Positions 9,466-18,945 of a stretch of DNA of 64,000 bases are shown piece after piece. A model generated the notes under the pieces. That model did no database searches and was not told the DNA's origin. It saw only the letters and a list, made by a program, of their open reading frames with translations. This stretch comes from Zygnema cylindricum. Lineage: Eukaryota; Streptophyta; Zygnematophyceae; Zygnematales; Zygnemataceae. The position numbers were made by a program, and so were the translations under genes. Where the stretch lies: contig JBBHKE010002725.1 of the NCBI GenBank assembly GCA_037447655.1, positions 148,943 to 212,942 on the forward strand, in the 5' to 3' direction. The number at the start of each line of letters is the position of its first letter. Position 1 is the first letter of the stretch.

Positions 9466-10415
9466 TGTAATTATGTGACCTCCATTGGTACACTGAATGT
9501 CCAGCTTATGTGAAGCCTCTAGGGTAGTATATGCACTTTAGAATTTGAAAATAAATAAGTCCCACCATGGGACGGAAAAACTATGACCGACTAAACTTGT
9601 GTGTATCTTAGACTCCCCTGAGTTCGCTGCAAAAAGAATCACTGAATTTGCTCATCTGAGCATTAAGTTATGGCTGGCCAAAGATGGCCTATAAATACAG
9701 AGGCACTCTGGGAGAGAGGTTGAATCCAAGAAATATTCTAAGTCCTACACTATCTCTCTAAGCCTACTACTAGTGTACCTATCCAATCAAATGATTGTAA
9801 GGTACAAGAAAGTACGGGTACCGCTGTACTTCTTGCACGGCCATTGCACGGCATTGCCGCTCCGCTGACGCGTGTCAGTTCCTGAACCGAGGTTGCTCCC
9901 TCCGTGATACCCGTTGTCCAATCATCCTTCGCCACGTGTCACTCGCTGACATTTGCTCAGCAAACCGCCAAAAACCATTCCGCAATTCTGGCTCCTCCGC
10001 AAGCTGTCGATCGCCAACGACTTTCAATTTCGTCCGTCGAAATTTGATGTCGTTTCGTGCGGTACTTTATTTCGTGCGGTCTCGCACGTTTCATGTTCTA
10101 TTCGTCTCGTAATATGTTTAAGTGAAGTATGCCGACGTGTTAAATTATAAATAAACACCGAACCCAATATGTATATCGTTTCGATAGGACTTAGTGGATA
10201 AGGTTAACGGCTGGGCCGTACGGCCAATATCCGGAGGTCACCGGTTGAAGTCCTATTAGGGGCTGCCCAAATTTTGCATGAATTTAAAGCTTTTGCTCTA
10301 TCTCCTTACCTATATGAGACAGCCATGGCTGCCTGCAAGTCCTCAGTGACTATGACAAGTATGAGGGCTGGTGGAAGACCATAAAGGACAAGACTATAAA
10401 ATACCTTTTTGAACA
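9466..10415 (-). repeat. 5' LTR of copia A
   Basis: Partner of 3285-4234, same 950-bp length. Begins TGTTCAAAAAGG on the minus strand at 10415 and ends in CA at 9466. The tRNA-like B-box motif 'ggttgaagtcc' is at 10243-10253 on the plus strand, antisense to the element. Confidence 0.9.
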
Positions 10416-10990
10416 AGCCACTCATACAACGTGGATCATGCCCAAATAGCTGTCCTCTGTCGGTTCTTTGGCTCCATTCCAATCTGGTGGAATCCATTCT
10501 TCATATCCAACGGAGAATAAATGGTTACCCCAACAAGAGAATCGAAGATCTCTTCCGGGGTAGGCATTGGATAACGATCGGAAACAGTCACCGTGTTGAG
10601 CATCCGATAGTCTCCACACAGCTGGATATCTACAGTTTTCTCGAAGGAGTCTTTCATTGGCGGGAGCACTGTTGGAGAGGCAAACGGATGTAGCTCGGTA
10701 CTCTCCTCCACAAGCCGTGCCTCCACCAAAGTTTGCACCTTTGCGGTGATGAACTTCTTCTTCTTGAAGATGAGAGGATACTATTTCTGCCAAACAGTTA
10801 ACGTCTCATCGATCAGATTTGTCCGAAAAGGAGTCCCCTTATAGATTCCGATATATCTTTGTGAGACATAAAGAACACCTGGCTGTTCTCCTCTAACAGC
10901 TTGGAGAGTCGATCCTTCTGATGTGGATCTAGTTGTTCCTCTAGAGTCCAGTCTATATTTCCGGGTTCCACTGCAGCCCATGCTTCTGGC
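10416..10990 (-). pseudogene. Gypsy reverse transcriptase, N-terminal half
   Basis: A pre-RT segment (VLYVSQRYIGIYKGTPFRT) leads into a Ty3-type RT: KVQTLVEARLVEES, FASPTVLPPMKDS, CGDYRMLNTVTVSDRYPMP, YSPLDMKNGFHQIGM, RQRTAIWA, stop, STLYEWL. The TGA at 10436-10438 stands where Arg (CGA) would be usual. Copia A begins one base later in the YEWL motif. Frame changes occur near 10740 and 10790. No separate protease motif is visible between the methyltransferase and RT. Confidence 0.85.
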
Positions 10991-11159
10991 TGTCGACCCT
11001 AGAGGGAGATGTCGAATTTAAGCGCTACCTGTGGATATGTCCCTTGCTCGGATGCAAAAAGCATGACAATTTCTTGATTTGAGCCCCACTCAGGAAACCT
11101 TGGATTCAGTGTCCCAATGTAATTTGTGAATTTTTCTCTCTTGCCTTTCTCCCCCCCTC

Positions 11160-12057
11160 GGTAAAGTAGCTTGCATGGCCAACAATTGTGGAGCCATGAC
11201 CTTTGAGATTGCTGACATGTTGAATGAGAATTTGGTTGACTGTGAAATTGCATTAAATCTACTTTGCTCGACAAACTGAACTTTTTAATGAACCCCTACT
11301 GCGCTGAGTCCCCAAAACTCCTATTGCTCTTCCCGCCTCACTGGTGTGTTGTCCACGTTTACGTCAAATATCATTCCTGGGGCACCTTTCCGGTAAGAAT
11401 GGTTGTTGGGGAATGATACCAGGGTTTGAAGGGCTTTCTGTGGATTTCCGAATGATTGCAACAGAAGAAGGGTTCTCGGTCGCTTTTGGTCACGGGGGTG
11501 GCAATTCACCTTGGTCTGAGTATCTACTGAACAGTGATGTTAGGATTCGGAACCTGTGTTTTCAACAGCTGTTGGAGGATTGGAAGATGAACCAATTTGG
11601 TTCGATAAGCCCGAACTCTGTGGGCTCTTGATCCGACCTGAGCTGCGTCAAAAACTATGGGAGTCCCCAGAACTTAAGTTACTTGGTTCCAGCTGCTGAC
11701 CACCTGTTTTATTTTATCATATGTGGGGTGAACATTTTCCAAGAAGTACCCCACTAGCGTGTCCTGACGTTTGTGTATCTCTCTTATCCGTCCTGTCATC
11801 GAGAAGAATGTTCTGCTACGGACATCTGAGTGTCCCCTGTCCTATCTTGCTAACGAATACACTTGGCATGGCCATCCAGCGACCACCAGATCTACTTGTC
11901 CCAAAGTTGCGAATGTAAATTTGTAATGTTGTCCACAATATGGGGTAGCCTGCGGTGAGAGTTAGACATGGCAGATACCGGGAGTTGCTATGGGTACAGT
12001 TGGTGAAGTTGTTGTAGTCTATTCTCGCTGTTTATACGAGCGTCTGGGTCGGTCGAG
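11160..12057 (-). pseudogene. Cytosine-C5 DNA methyltransferase domain carried by the gypsy element (degraded)
   Basis: Minus-strand frames give the ordered motifs of a C5 methyltransferase. An upstream segment (DPDARINSENRLQQLHQLYP) follows the position of motif I/II. Motif IV reads VDLVVAGWPCQ with the catalytic Cys codon at 11866-11868. GYFLENV (11731-11745) is the ENV motif. IVFDAAQVGSRAHRVRAYRT (about 11598-11657) contains the motif VIII R-x-R. A C-terminal part reads LQTLVSFPNNHSYRKGAPGM then REEQ (about 11325-11430), resembling motifs IX/X. Such enzymes methylate DNA cytosines. Lesions: TAG at 11988-11990 and 11842-11844, TAA at 11674-11676, a frameshift near 11900 and one or more near 11500; motif I is missing at the truncated end. 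I rate the family call as strong and this copy as non-functional. Confidence 0.85.
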
Positions 12058-12645
12058 CTTGTTGCCATATATTCTGACTCCATTATCGACTGTGCTGTAA
12101 CCTTTTGAAGTTTGTTGCTCCAGCATCAAGTCCCGTTCCCAATTGGCAGAACGAATCGCGTGGTGGACTTCCAGCTAGGCATGTCGCCATAGCTTCCATC
12201 ACTCCACGTTTGAAGTTTTACTTCTCCTCCACCTAGTGTGAATTTGAGGTCTTTGGTTCCTACCAGATATCTTAAGACTCTCCTTGCTCCATCAAAATCA
12301 GATTTTCGCGGATTCTCTAGACTTTTGCTCACTACCCCAACTGCTACAGCAATGTTAGGGCGGGTACAGTTCATGAAATATATTAAGCTTCCCACTATCT
12401 GTCTATAAGGTATTAGTGTCATATGATCATTCTCCTCTGACTCTAAATACTCGCTAACAATGACACCTGGTTCTGTCTCTTCTCCCTCTAACTTCTACCG
12501 AAACTCCATTGGAGTTAGACCTCTTTTTGCCCCCCGCATTCCATACTCATCTAACATGTTTCCAACAACCTCTTTTTAAGATAATTTTATTACTTTCTTA
12601 TTTCTGTCCCTCTCTACTTGCATTCCCAAAATATACTTTGCCTCA
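12057..12645 (-). pseudogene. Copia F RT C-terminus and RNase H
   Basis: Contains LIPYRQIVGSLIYFMNCTRP, VLRYLVGTKDLKFTLGG, LQTWSDGSYGDM (RNase H Asp) and, at the left end, TIMESEYMAT (RNase H Glu), beyond which the element breaks off at 12057. Frame changes occur near 12120 and 12425. The segment 12480-12645 encodes the part of RT just after the solo LTR insertion (GEAKYILGMQVERDR). Confidence 0.82.
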
Positions 12646-12650
12646 CCGAG

Positions 12651-13648
12651 TGTTGAAATGACTAGATTTAGGGGAGGTATTTTCTAGGTCTTAATTAAAA
12701 TAAAAAGGAAAAAGAAAAGCAGAGGCAACCTGCCTCCACCTTCTCTCTCTAGCCCCCATGTTTGTTGTAGTCAATGAAGGAGAGAGAGGGTGGTGGAGCC
12801 ATGGCTACCTTAGCTCCATAGGTAGGGCTTAAGAGTGACCTAAGTCACTCTTAACCAAAAAGGTTGAGTCCGGCAGGACTCGAACCTCCGACTTGTAGGG
12901 CGTGGCGTAGCCGTCAAACCTTACCAGTCTGTCGAAGTAGTTCGTTAGGATACATAGGGTTCGACAGCTATTTAAAACATTAGAAAGATGACTAATCCGA
13001 TTAACAGAATTAAAAATAGGATACATAGAAACTAGTTGAGGAATTAAGTACGCACGAAACAAATGTACCAGACATTTGTTTTTGAACGGCTGGGAATTAA
13101 AGCCGGTTTGGATCTGACGGCTCACATCATCGCCAAGATCTCGTAATAGCCGCTTTGGCGGTTTTCGCATGCAACATGACTTGGCGACACGTGGCAAAAT
13201 GTCATTGGAAAGCGGGAAACCAGGGAAGCAGGAGGACAAGTTCGGAGAAGGCGGGCGTCCACTCTATGGCCTTGTAGTACACAGGCAGTACAGAAAGTAC
13301 ATCGGCCATAGTACTTTTTGTACTGTACAGTCTTCTGATTGGTTCCGTAGATCAGTAGATAGGATTTGTGAGAGGGATTAGGACTTAGTGGATTGAGGAG
13401 GTAGCAGCCTCTCTCCCAACAAACTTGTATAAATATTGGCATCTTTGCCACTCCATAATTAATCGCCTGATTGGGCGTTTTCATTAATTCATTTTGCTTC
13501 GACTCAAGGGAGTCCATACTACACAGGGGTGCAGTTAGATTATCTATTTGTCTGCTAGGGTGGCAGCTGCTCTCATTGAAAGTGGGTTAGTCAAAAACTA
13601 CCTAGAGGCTTCCTCAATTTTGGTCCGAAAAGGGGACACAGAATTGCA
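12651..13648 (+). repeat. Solo LTR (998 bp) in copia F RT, TSD CCGAG
   Basis: Begins TGTTGAAATGAC, ends GAATTGCA, and is flanked by an exact 5-bp duplication CCGAG (12646-12650, 13649-13653). Its start and end share blocks with the B-family LTR ('tattttctaggtct' near the start; 'gactca' plus 'ggagtc' and 'agggtggcag' near the end), so it is a related family. It contains the tRNA-like motif 'ggactcgaacc' at 12876-12886 (B-box on the minus strand, antisense). A solo LTR arises by recombination between the two LTRs of an inserted element. Confidence 0.93.
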
Positions 13649-14734
13649 CCGAGGTCTTTCATCTCGAACCGTGAGTATAGAACAGTTTTGATTTTGTTGA
13701 TTTCAGCCATTGATTTGCTAATTAATAATAAATCATCTACATACACCGCTATATACACTATCCTATTTCACCCTTTAAAACGTAGACAGAGTGATCAGAA
13801 CTTATTCTTTGAAATCCTAGACTGGTCAAGAATTCATCAAGCTCCAGATTTCATTGCCTAGGGGCCTATTTTAGGCCGTACAAAGATTTTAGCAACTTGC
13901 ATACTTAGTGCTCTTTTCCTGGTTCTACATACTTTTTAGGCTGCTGCATGTAAATGGTCTCTTCTAGTTCTCCATGAAAAAATACCGTATTTACATCCAT
14001 CTGATGAATTCCCATATCTTATATAGCAGCTAGGGACAGCAAAATCCTAAATGTCGGAAATCTTACAACCAGAGAAAATGTTTCTTCAAAATCGATTCCT
14101 TCCTTTTGATTATACCCTTTTGCCACAAGTCTGGCCTTATAGCGTTCAATGGTGTTATCGGAATTTAACTTCACCTTGAATACCCATTTGCTGCCGACCG
14201 CTTTTCGGTCTGGAAGAAGGTCCACAAGTCCCCATGTTTGAGCCTCCATGATGGACTTCATTTCGTCGTTTGCTGCAGTCCCCATGTTTGAGCCTCCATG
14301 ATGGACTTCATTTCGTTGTTTGTTGCCTCAATCCAGTGATTCTGCTCCAGTGATGAGAAGGCCTCTTGGATGGTCAAGGGCTCCCTTGAGGTTGCCGAGT
14401 AGGCAAAGTGAGAGCTTCCATGCAGGCGGCTGCTAGATCTTCTTCCCCCCGGAAATTCTGAGGCTGAGATCGTTGGATGCCGTGCATTGTGCTGATTGCA
14501 TTTTTTGTGATCTGTGTGTGTTGATTGTTGTTGGTCTTGCAGAGAGGGGGACTCCGAAGTCATTATTGGAGAATGTTGCATGTGCGGGACAATGTCTTGC
14601 ATGCAATCAAAAATTACATATTCTTGTACTTTTTGCTGCTTTTGTTGCTGTGTCATTTGAAATAAATCTATGGAGTGAATCTCATCCTTTACAATAATGT
14701 TTCGTGCTACAAGTATTCTTTTCCTCTCAAACAC
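13649..14734 (-). pseudogene. Copia F reverse transcriptase N-terminal half and linker
   Basis: Just upstream of the solo LTR the minus strand reads an intact YVDD active site (near 13735). Further 5' are [28 protein letters not shown] and [20 protein letters not shown]. The linker (14258-14734) holds SEFPGGRRSSSRL, a copia feature between integrase and RT. A 50-bp tandem duplication (14228-14277 repeated at 14278-14326) duplicates the [15 protein letters not shown] codons. Several frame changes occur at 13780-14020. Confidence 0.82.
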
Positions 14735-15819
14735 AAAGACTCAATAACCTTTTGAGTGATCATCATATCCTAACAGAATACCCGGTAACCCCTTCCGTTC
14801 CATTTTCCATCTATCTGTAGATGTATTCTATATAAAACATTGACTACCAAAGACCTTGAAATGGCTAACATCTGGTTTGCTACCTGTCCAGATCTTGTAT
14901 GGAGTAGTTTGTACCGATCTTGATCCTATCCTATTCTTAATATATATTGCAAAATTAAGAATTTTAGCCCAGAATTTCGGATCCACATTTTTATCTGCGA
15001 GCATCGACCTAGAGCTCTCCGTGAGAGTCCTATTTAATCTCTCCGATACCCCATTTTGTTCCAGTGATAATTGAACAATCAACAGATGACTTATACCTTC
15101 CTCCAATAAAAAGGTTTCAAATTCTTTTGATGTATATTGACCACCAACGTCTGATCTGAGCTGCAAAATAGGTAAAGTATGAAGCTTTTCAACCCATGTT
15201 TAATACTGTTTGAAGTGACCAAACACTTCACTTTTTTCCTTCATGAAGTAAACTTTTGTAAACCTAGAGAATCCATCTGTGAACGTGACCATGTATTTCA
15301 CCCCCCCAGCAGATAGAACCTTCGCAGGACCAAAAACATCCGAATGAATTGTTGTAAAAGTCTTGTTGACCGATGCTCAGACTTTTTAGGAAATGGCAGT
15401 CTGTGGATTTTGCCTAAAGCGCAGCCATCACATGTTTTTAACGGCTGATCTGCGAGTGCCACACCCTCTATTTTTCCAGGAAGTACCATTTTTCTTAGAC
15501 TATCATAGTGTACATGGCCTAATCTTTTATGCCACAACTCATCGAAGTGCACAACACCGGAGTACAAAACATCATTCTCCTTGGTATTAGCTATATCCAT
15601 GCGGTACATCTTGCTATTATCTCTAGTACCTGTAACGACAACTTTTCCATTTTTGCTAACAAAAAGCCGACCATTTTTCAAATTAATCTCAAAGCCTTTA
15701 CCCTCTAACAAAGATGTAGAAAACACATTTTTCTTAAAGTTAGGCACAAATAAGACGTTGTGAAAAGTCCTTTCAATTTCCTTTCCTTCTACATCAACTA
15801 GCAGGGACACATCACCCAC
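14735..15819 (-). pseudogene. Copia F integrase, frameshifted
   Basis: A zinc-binding region (ELWHKRLGHVHYDSL; CDGCALGKIHRLPFPK) lies at 15298-15819. The core second Asp region (LRSDVGGQYTSKEFETFL), EQNGVSERLNRTLTES (Glu) and the KVFGSQCF end are at 14828-15166. The first Asp segment at about 15170-15300 is in another frame. It is decayed. Confidence 0.82.
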
Positions 15820-16443
15820 AGCACGATTTTGAACACTAATAAATAATTTTCTCCGGCGTTGTTTTCAGATTTATTGAAGATGGCCTTGTTCCAACACATG
15901 TGGGCTGACGCTCTCGTATCTATTACCATCCACGGTCCTTTGCGCCATCCATTGCTGCCGCCGTAGCGAATAGATATAAATCGTCCTCCGCATAAAACGT
16001 CAAAGTCTCGTCTTGGATATACGAAGAAGCCAAAAATAGTGCATTTCCACGAGGTGTAAGTCCCGTGAAGCTTTTGTAAAATTGGCTTTGTTGCCATCTC
16101 GGCCTGTATAAACTGGTATCGTTAGCTTTTTTAAGCTTAGGACAGCATTTGTATCCATGACATCTCTCACTACAATAAAAGCATGCATTGTTGGATTGTC
16201 TATTTCCACCTTGGTTAAACTGTCTGAACTGATTAAGTTGATTCCTTTGTTGATTAAACTGTCCCTTTCTCTCAAAGTCTGAATTAAAAGCCTGTACTTG
16301 CTCAATATTGAGAATACCAGATGTAGCTTCCTCTTCTAATAAAATATTGATAGCTAATTCTAAAGTCCAACAAGCCTTAACTTTCTGTTTCAGCATATCA
16401 AATGCTCCTTTCATACTACAAGGGAAACCCCTCATGAGTAATG
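15820..16443 (-). pseudogene. Copia F gag C-terminus and protease start
   Basis: MRGFPCSMKGAFDML and a Gln/Asn-rich stretch precede the knuckle ACFYCSERCHGYKCCPKL (C-x2-C-x4-H-x4-C) in 15923-16435. The protease motif reads VIDTRASAHMCWN (about 15880-15905): the catalytic Asp is kept but the following Gly is Arg. Gag is cut at 16443 by the chimeric LTR. Confidence 0.82.
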
Positions 16444-16890
16444 TGCAACTCTGAGACCTCCATTGGTACTCAGAGTAGGCAGCTTGCTAGAAGCCTCTAA
16501 GATACCTCCCATCCTCGTACTCTATCTCTACGGTGGGAATCTTTCTTATCTTAGTGAACAGGTGTCTATCCTTACACATGTGCATGGAGGCACCTGAATC
16601 TACAATCCAGCCTGCTTCACCTTTCAATCCAGCGTAAGCACATTTTTGAATTTGCTCCCCTGAGCAGTTAATTATCAATGGTCAAAGATGACCCTTTTAT
16701 ACAAGAGCTCCATGAGAGAGAGGCGGCTACCTCTAATTTTTCTAAGTCCTAAACCCCTCTCTAAACCCTCTTGTACTGATGTACGGAGCCAATCAATTGA
16801 GTGTACAGTACAGAAAGGTACTTGGTCTGAAGTACTTTCTGTACGGCCATTGTACGACATGGCCATAAAGACGACGCCTGCCATATCCGG
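16444..16890 (-). repeat. Chimeric LTR with an embedded copia protease fragment
   Basis: The first about 58 bp (16444-16501) are the end of an LTR (TGCAACTCTGAGACC...). Positions of about 16502-16650 match the protease-coding region of copia B (about 27730-27870; minus-strand VDSGASMHMCKD). LTR sequence then resumes at 'gaatttgctcccctgagcag' and runs to about 16890. In normal LTRs the two flanking parts are separated by other LTR sequence. The join points show short shared words. The LTR breaks off where the plus-strand pol fragment begins. Confidence 0.85.
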
Positions 16891-18402
16891 GTTGAGGGAA
16901 GCAACCTATAAAGGAGAAAAAGTTCTTGATTTGGTACACACGGACATTTGGGGACCGGCGAGAGTGCCATCACCCGGAGGCAAAATATTTATGCTAACCA
17001 TTACTGATGATTGGTCCAGGTACTCCCGGGTATACTTTCTTAAAAATAAATCAGAAACTCCAAAGTATTTCAAACAATATAAGGCATGGGTCGAGAAACT
17101 TCACAAGACCTCAATAAAGAGAGTAAGAAGTGACAATGGAGGGGAATATACCTCCAATCAGTTTGAAGAGTTCTTAAGGGAGGATGGTGTTCAACATCAA
17201 AAAACAGTTCCAGAAAACTCGGAACAGAATGGTGTTGCCGAGAGATTGAATAAGACACTAAGTGATAGTGCCCGGAGTATGTTGTCAGATAAAAGATAGG
17301 AAAAAGATTTTCGGCCGAAGCTATGAATTGTGCTAATTATTTGAGAAACAGAGTTCTAACTTCGGCGATGAAAGGCCAAACTCCATATGAGAAATGGACT
17401 GGCCGAAAACCAGATCTATCTCACTTAAAGGTTTTCGGTAGTAAAGTCTTCAGTTTAGATACAGATAAATCAAACTGGAAAGTAGATCCTAAAGGGAAAC
17501 CCGGATACTTGCTAGGATATGATGAGGATGTAAAAGGGTATAGAGTGTATGATTTAAAGAGAGAAGATATAATTTTAGTAAAACATCTGGTAGCTATGGA
17601 TGAAGGGAAGTCGATAGATCCCTTTAAATCCTCAAAATCAGTCAAAATCAGAGTTGAGTCAGACAATTCCGATGACTTTCATCTCCCTAACTATCCGGGT
17701 TTTCAAGAAGACGATACTTTGCAAGTTCGAACGATATCCTTGCAGATTCAAAAAAAACAGAGAAAGACTTGAACTTGGAAACACCAATGACACAAGCGGA
17801 AGACGTGGTGGAAACGGATATGGATCCAAGGGACAAAGGAGGAAGTCGTGGTGAATCGAAAGAATCCACGAGAACCATCTATTCCAGCCGCAGATTTTGA
17901 GGGAGGGAGAAGAAGCAGCAAAAGGCTTCAAGAGAAACAAGTTAATAACAAGGTAACCAAACTATCTCACCCGGACGAACCTCAAACATATGAAGAGGCA
18001 ATGAGCTGTCCGGAAAGAAACCGGTGGAAGACAACCATCAATGAAGAGATGGCTTCAATCATGGCGGCTGATACATATGAGCTGGTGGACTGTCCACCCG
18101 ATAGAAAACCAATTAGATGTAAGTGGGTTTTCAAACGAAAATTGAATCCGGACAATACAATTGAGTGGTATAAAGCTCGGTTAGTGTCAAAAGGTTTTAC
18201 TCAGAAAGAGGGAATAGACTACGAAGAAACCTTTGCTCCGGTCGTCAGATTTCCCTCGGTCCGAATCCTTCTCAGTCTGGTAGCTGTAGAAGACATGGAA
18301 GTACACCAGATGGACATAAAGACAGCGTTCCTACATGGAGAACTAGAGGAGGAGATCTTCATGCGACAACCGGAAGGATTCGTGGAACAAGGAGAGGAAA
18401 GT
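16891..18402 (+). pseudogene. Copia E pol fragment (integrase to early RT), B-like
   Basis: Plus-strand integrase core begins abruptly with EATYKGEKVLDLVHTDIWGP, then DNGGEYTSNQFEEFL and EQNGVAERLNKTLSDS (D,D,E). A frameshift at about 17295 leads to NCANYLRNRVLTS, KVFGSKVFSLDTDKSN and KPGYLLGYDEDVKGY (17323-17772). Another break near 17770 leads to the linker (DFEGGRRSSKRLQEKQ) and RT start (YKARLVSKGFTQKEGIDY, VHQMDIKTAFLHGELEEE) up to 18402, where LTR D begins. Residues after GEES in the open frame are encoded by the LTR. It closely resembles element B but lies in the opposite orientation. Confidence 0.88.
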
Positions 18403-18928
18403 TGTAAAAGAGGCACGAAATACCACAACACGTTACAGTGCACAACAGAAAACACCAAGAACCTTCCCGTAGCAAGAGCAGGAAAACACGGAACTCACAG
18501 GCAATGTTGAGCTTTATTACTTGGGAGAGAGTACAAGGTTGCGCTAGCTGAGTAGGTCTACTTCAGGTGTCTCATTCACTCGGTCCACTCGCCTATTTAA
18601 ACTAGCCAACTGCTAGTCAACCTACTACTATACAGCTGTACACGTAGACCTTCGCGGCCAACCGAGATCTATCCAAAGCTTCCTTTTAGATCTATACAGT
18701 TCCATCTACATTCTGCGGCGTTGCTATGCTACGCTGCTGCGCTACTGAGTTGCTATGCTTGCGCTGCTGCGCTACGAAGTTGCTATGCTGCGCTGGTCTG
18801 GGATCGCAGCTGCGCTGCTCTGGAATCGCAGCGGCGCTGCTCTGGAATCGCAACTGCGCTGCTCTGAAATCGCAACAATAGCAGCCTAGCCCCAGCCGCT
18901 AAGTACCCAATTTTGGAACCCTGTTACA
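18403..18928 (-). repeat. LTR of element D (526 bp) with GCTGC minisatellite
   Basis: On the minus strand it starts TGTAACAGGG at 18928 and ends CTTTTACA at 18403. A purine tract precedes it at 18929-18945. The central part (18715-18880) is an array of 'gttgctatgctgcgctgctg' and 'ggaatcgcagctgcgctgct' type units. Most of it recurs at 21438-21753. No matching 5-bp duplication was found (left AAAGT, right of the partner CCTTT). Confidence 0.75.
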
Positions 18929-18945
18929 GTGCCTCCCACTAAGGG
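18929..18945 (-). promoter_or_regulatory. Candidate polypurine tract of element D
   Basis: Minus strand 'cttagtgggaggcac' immediately before the LTR start TGTAACAG at 18928. This sets the orientation of element D as minus strand and shows the adjacent reading frames lie at the element's 3' end. Confidence 0.6.

Larger units (their letters stand above)
3285..10415 (-). mobile_element. Ty1/copia element A, full length but defective
   Basis: About 7.13 kb including an 837-bp nested TIR element. LTRs of about 950 bp (3285-4234 and 9466-10415), a polypurine tract next to the left LTR, a tRNA-Met-type primer-binding site next to the right LTR, and gag-PR-IN-RT-RNase H on the minus strand in copia order. 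It sits inside the RT of the gypsy element. I could not find a 5-bp target duplication: the flanks are TGTTC on the left and AGCCA on the right. Catalytic residues are altered in protease (Asp to Asn) and RT (YVDD to YVHD), and several stops break the frame. Confidence 0.92.
10416..12057 (-). mobile_element. Ty3/gypsy retrotransposon, 5' portion (methyltransferase, RT N-terminus), truncated
   Basis: Continuation of the gypsy element beyond copia A. Minus-strand order is cytosine methyltransferase remnant, short linker, RT N-terminal half. The 5' end (gag if present, methyltransferase motif I, LTR) is lost at a junction near 12057 with the RNase H of copia F. Confidence 0.82.
12057..16443 (-). 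mobile_element. Ty1/copia element F, truncated at both ends
   Basis: Minus-strand gag, PR, IN, RT and RNase H remnants without their own LTRs. The 3' side stops in RNase H at 12057 against the gypsy methyltransferase. The 5' side stops in gag at 16443 against a chimeric LTR. A solo LTR (12651-13648) splits the RT. Its sequence is closer to element G (DTGAS-type protease, CFYCS knuckle) than to A or B. Confidence 0.85.

Noticed and set aside
12862-12945. A functional tRNA gene in the solo LTR
   Set aside because: The T-arm and B-box look good, but the 5' acceptor strand that should pair with the 3' end is absent and no clear anticodon stem forms. Reported as tRNA-like only.
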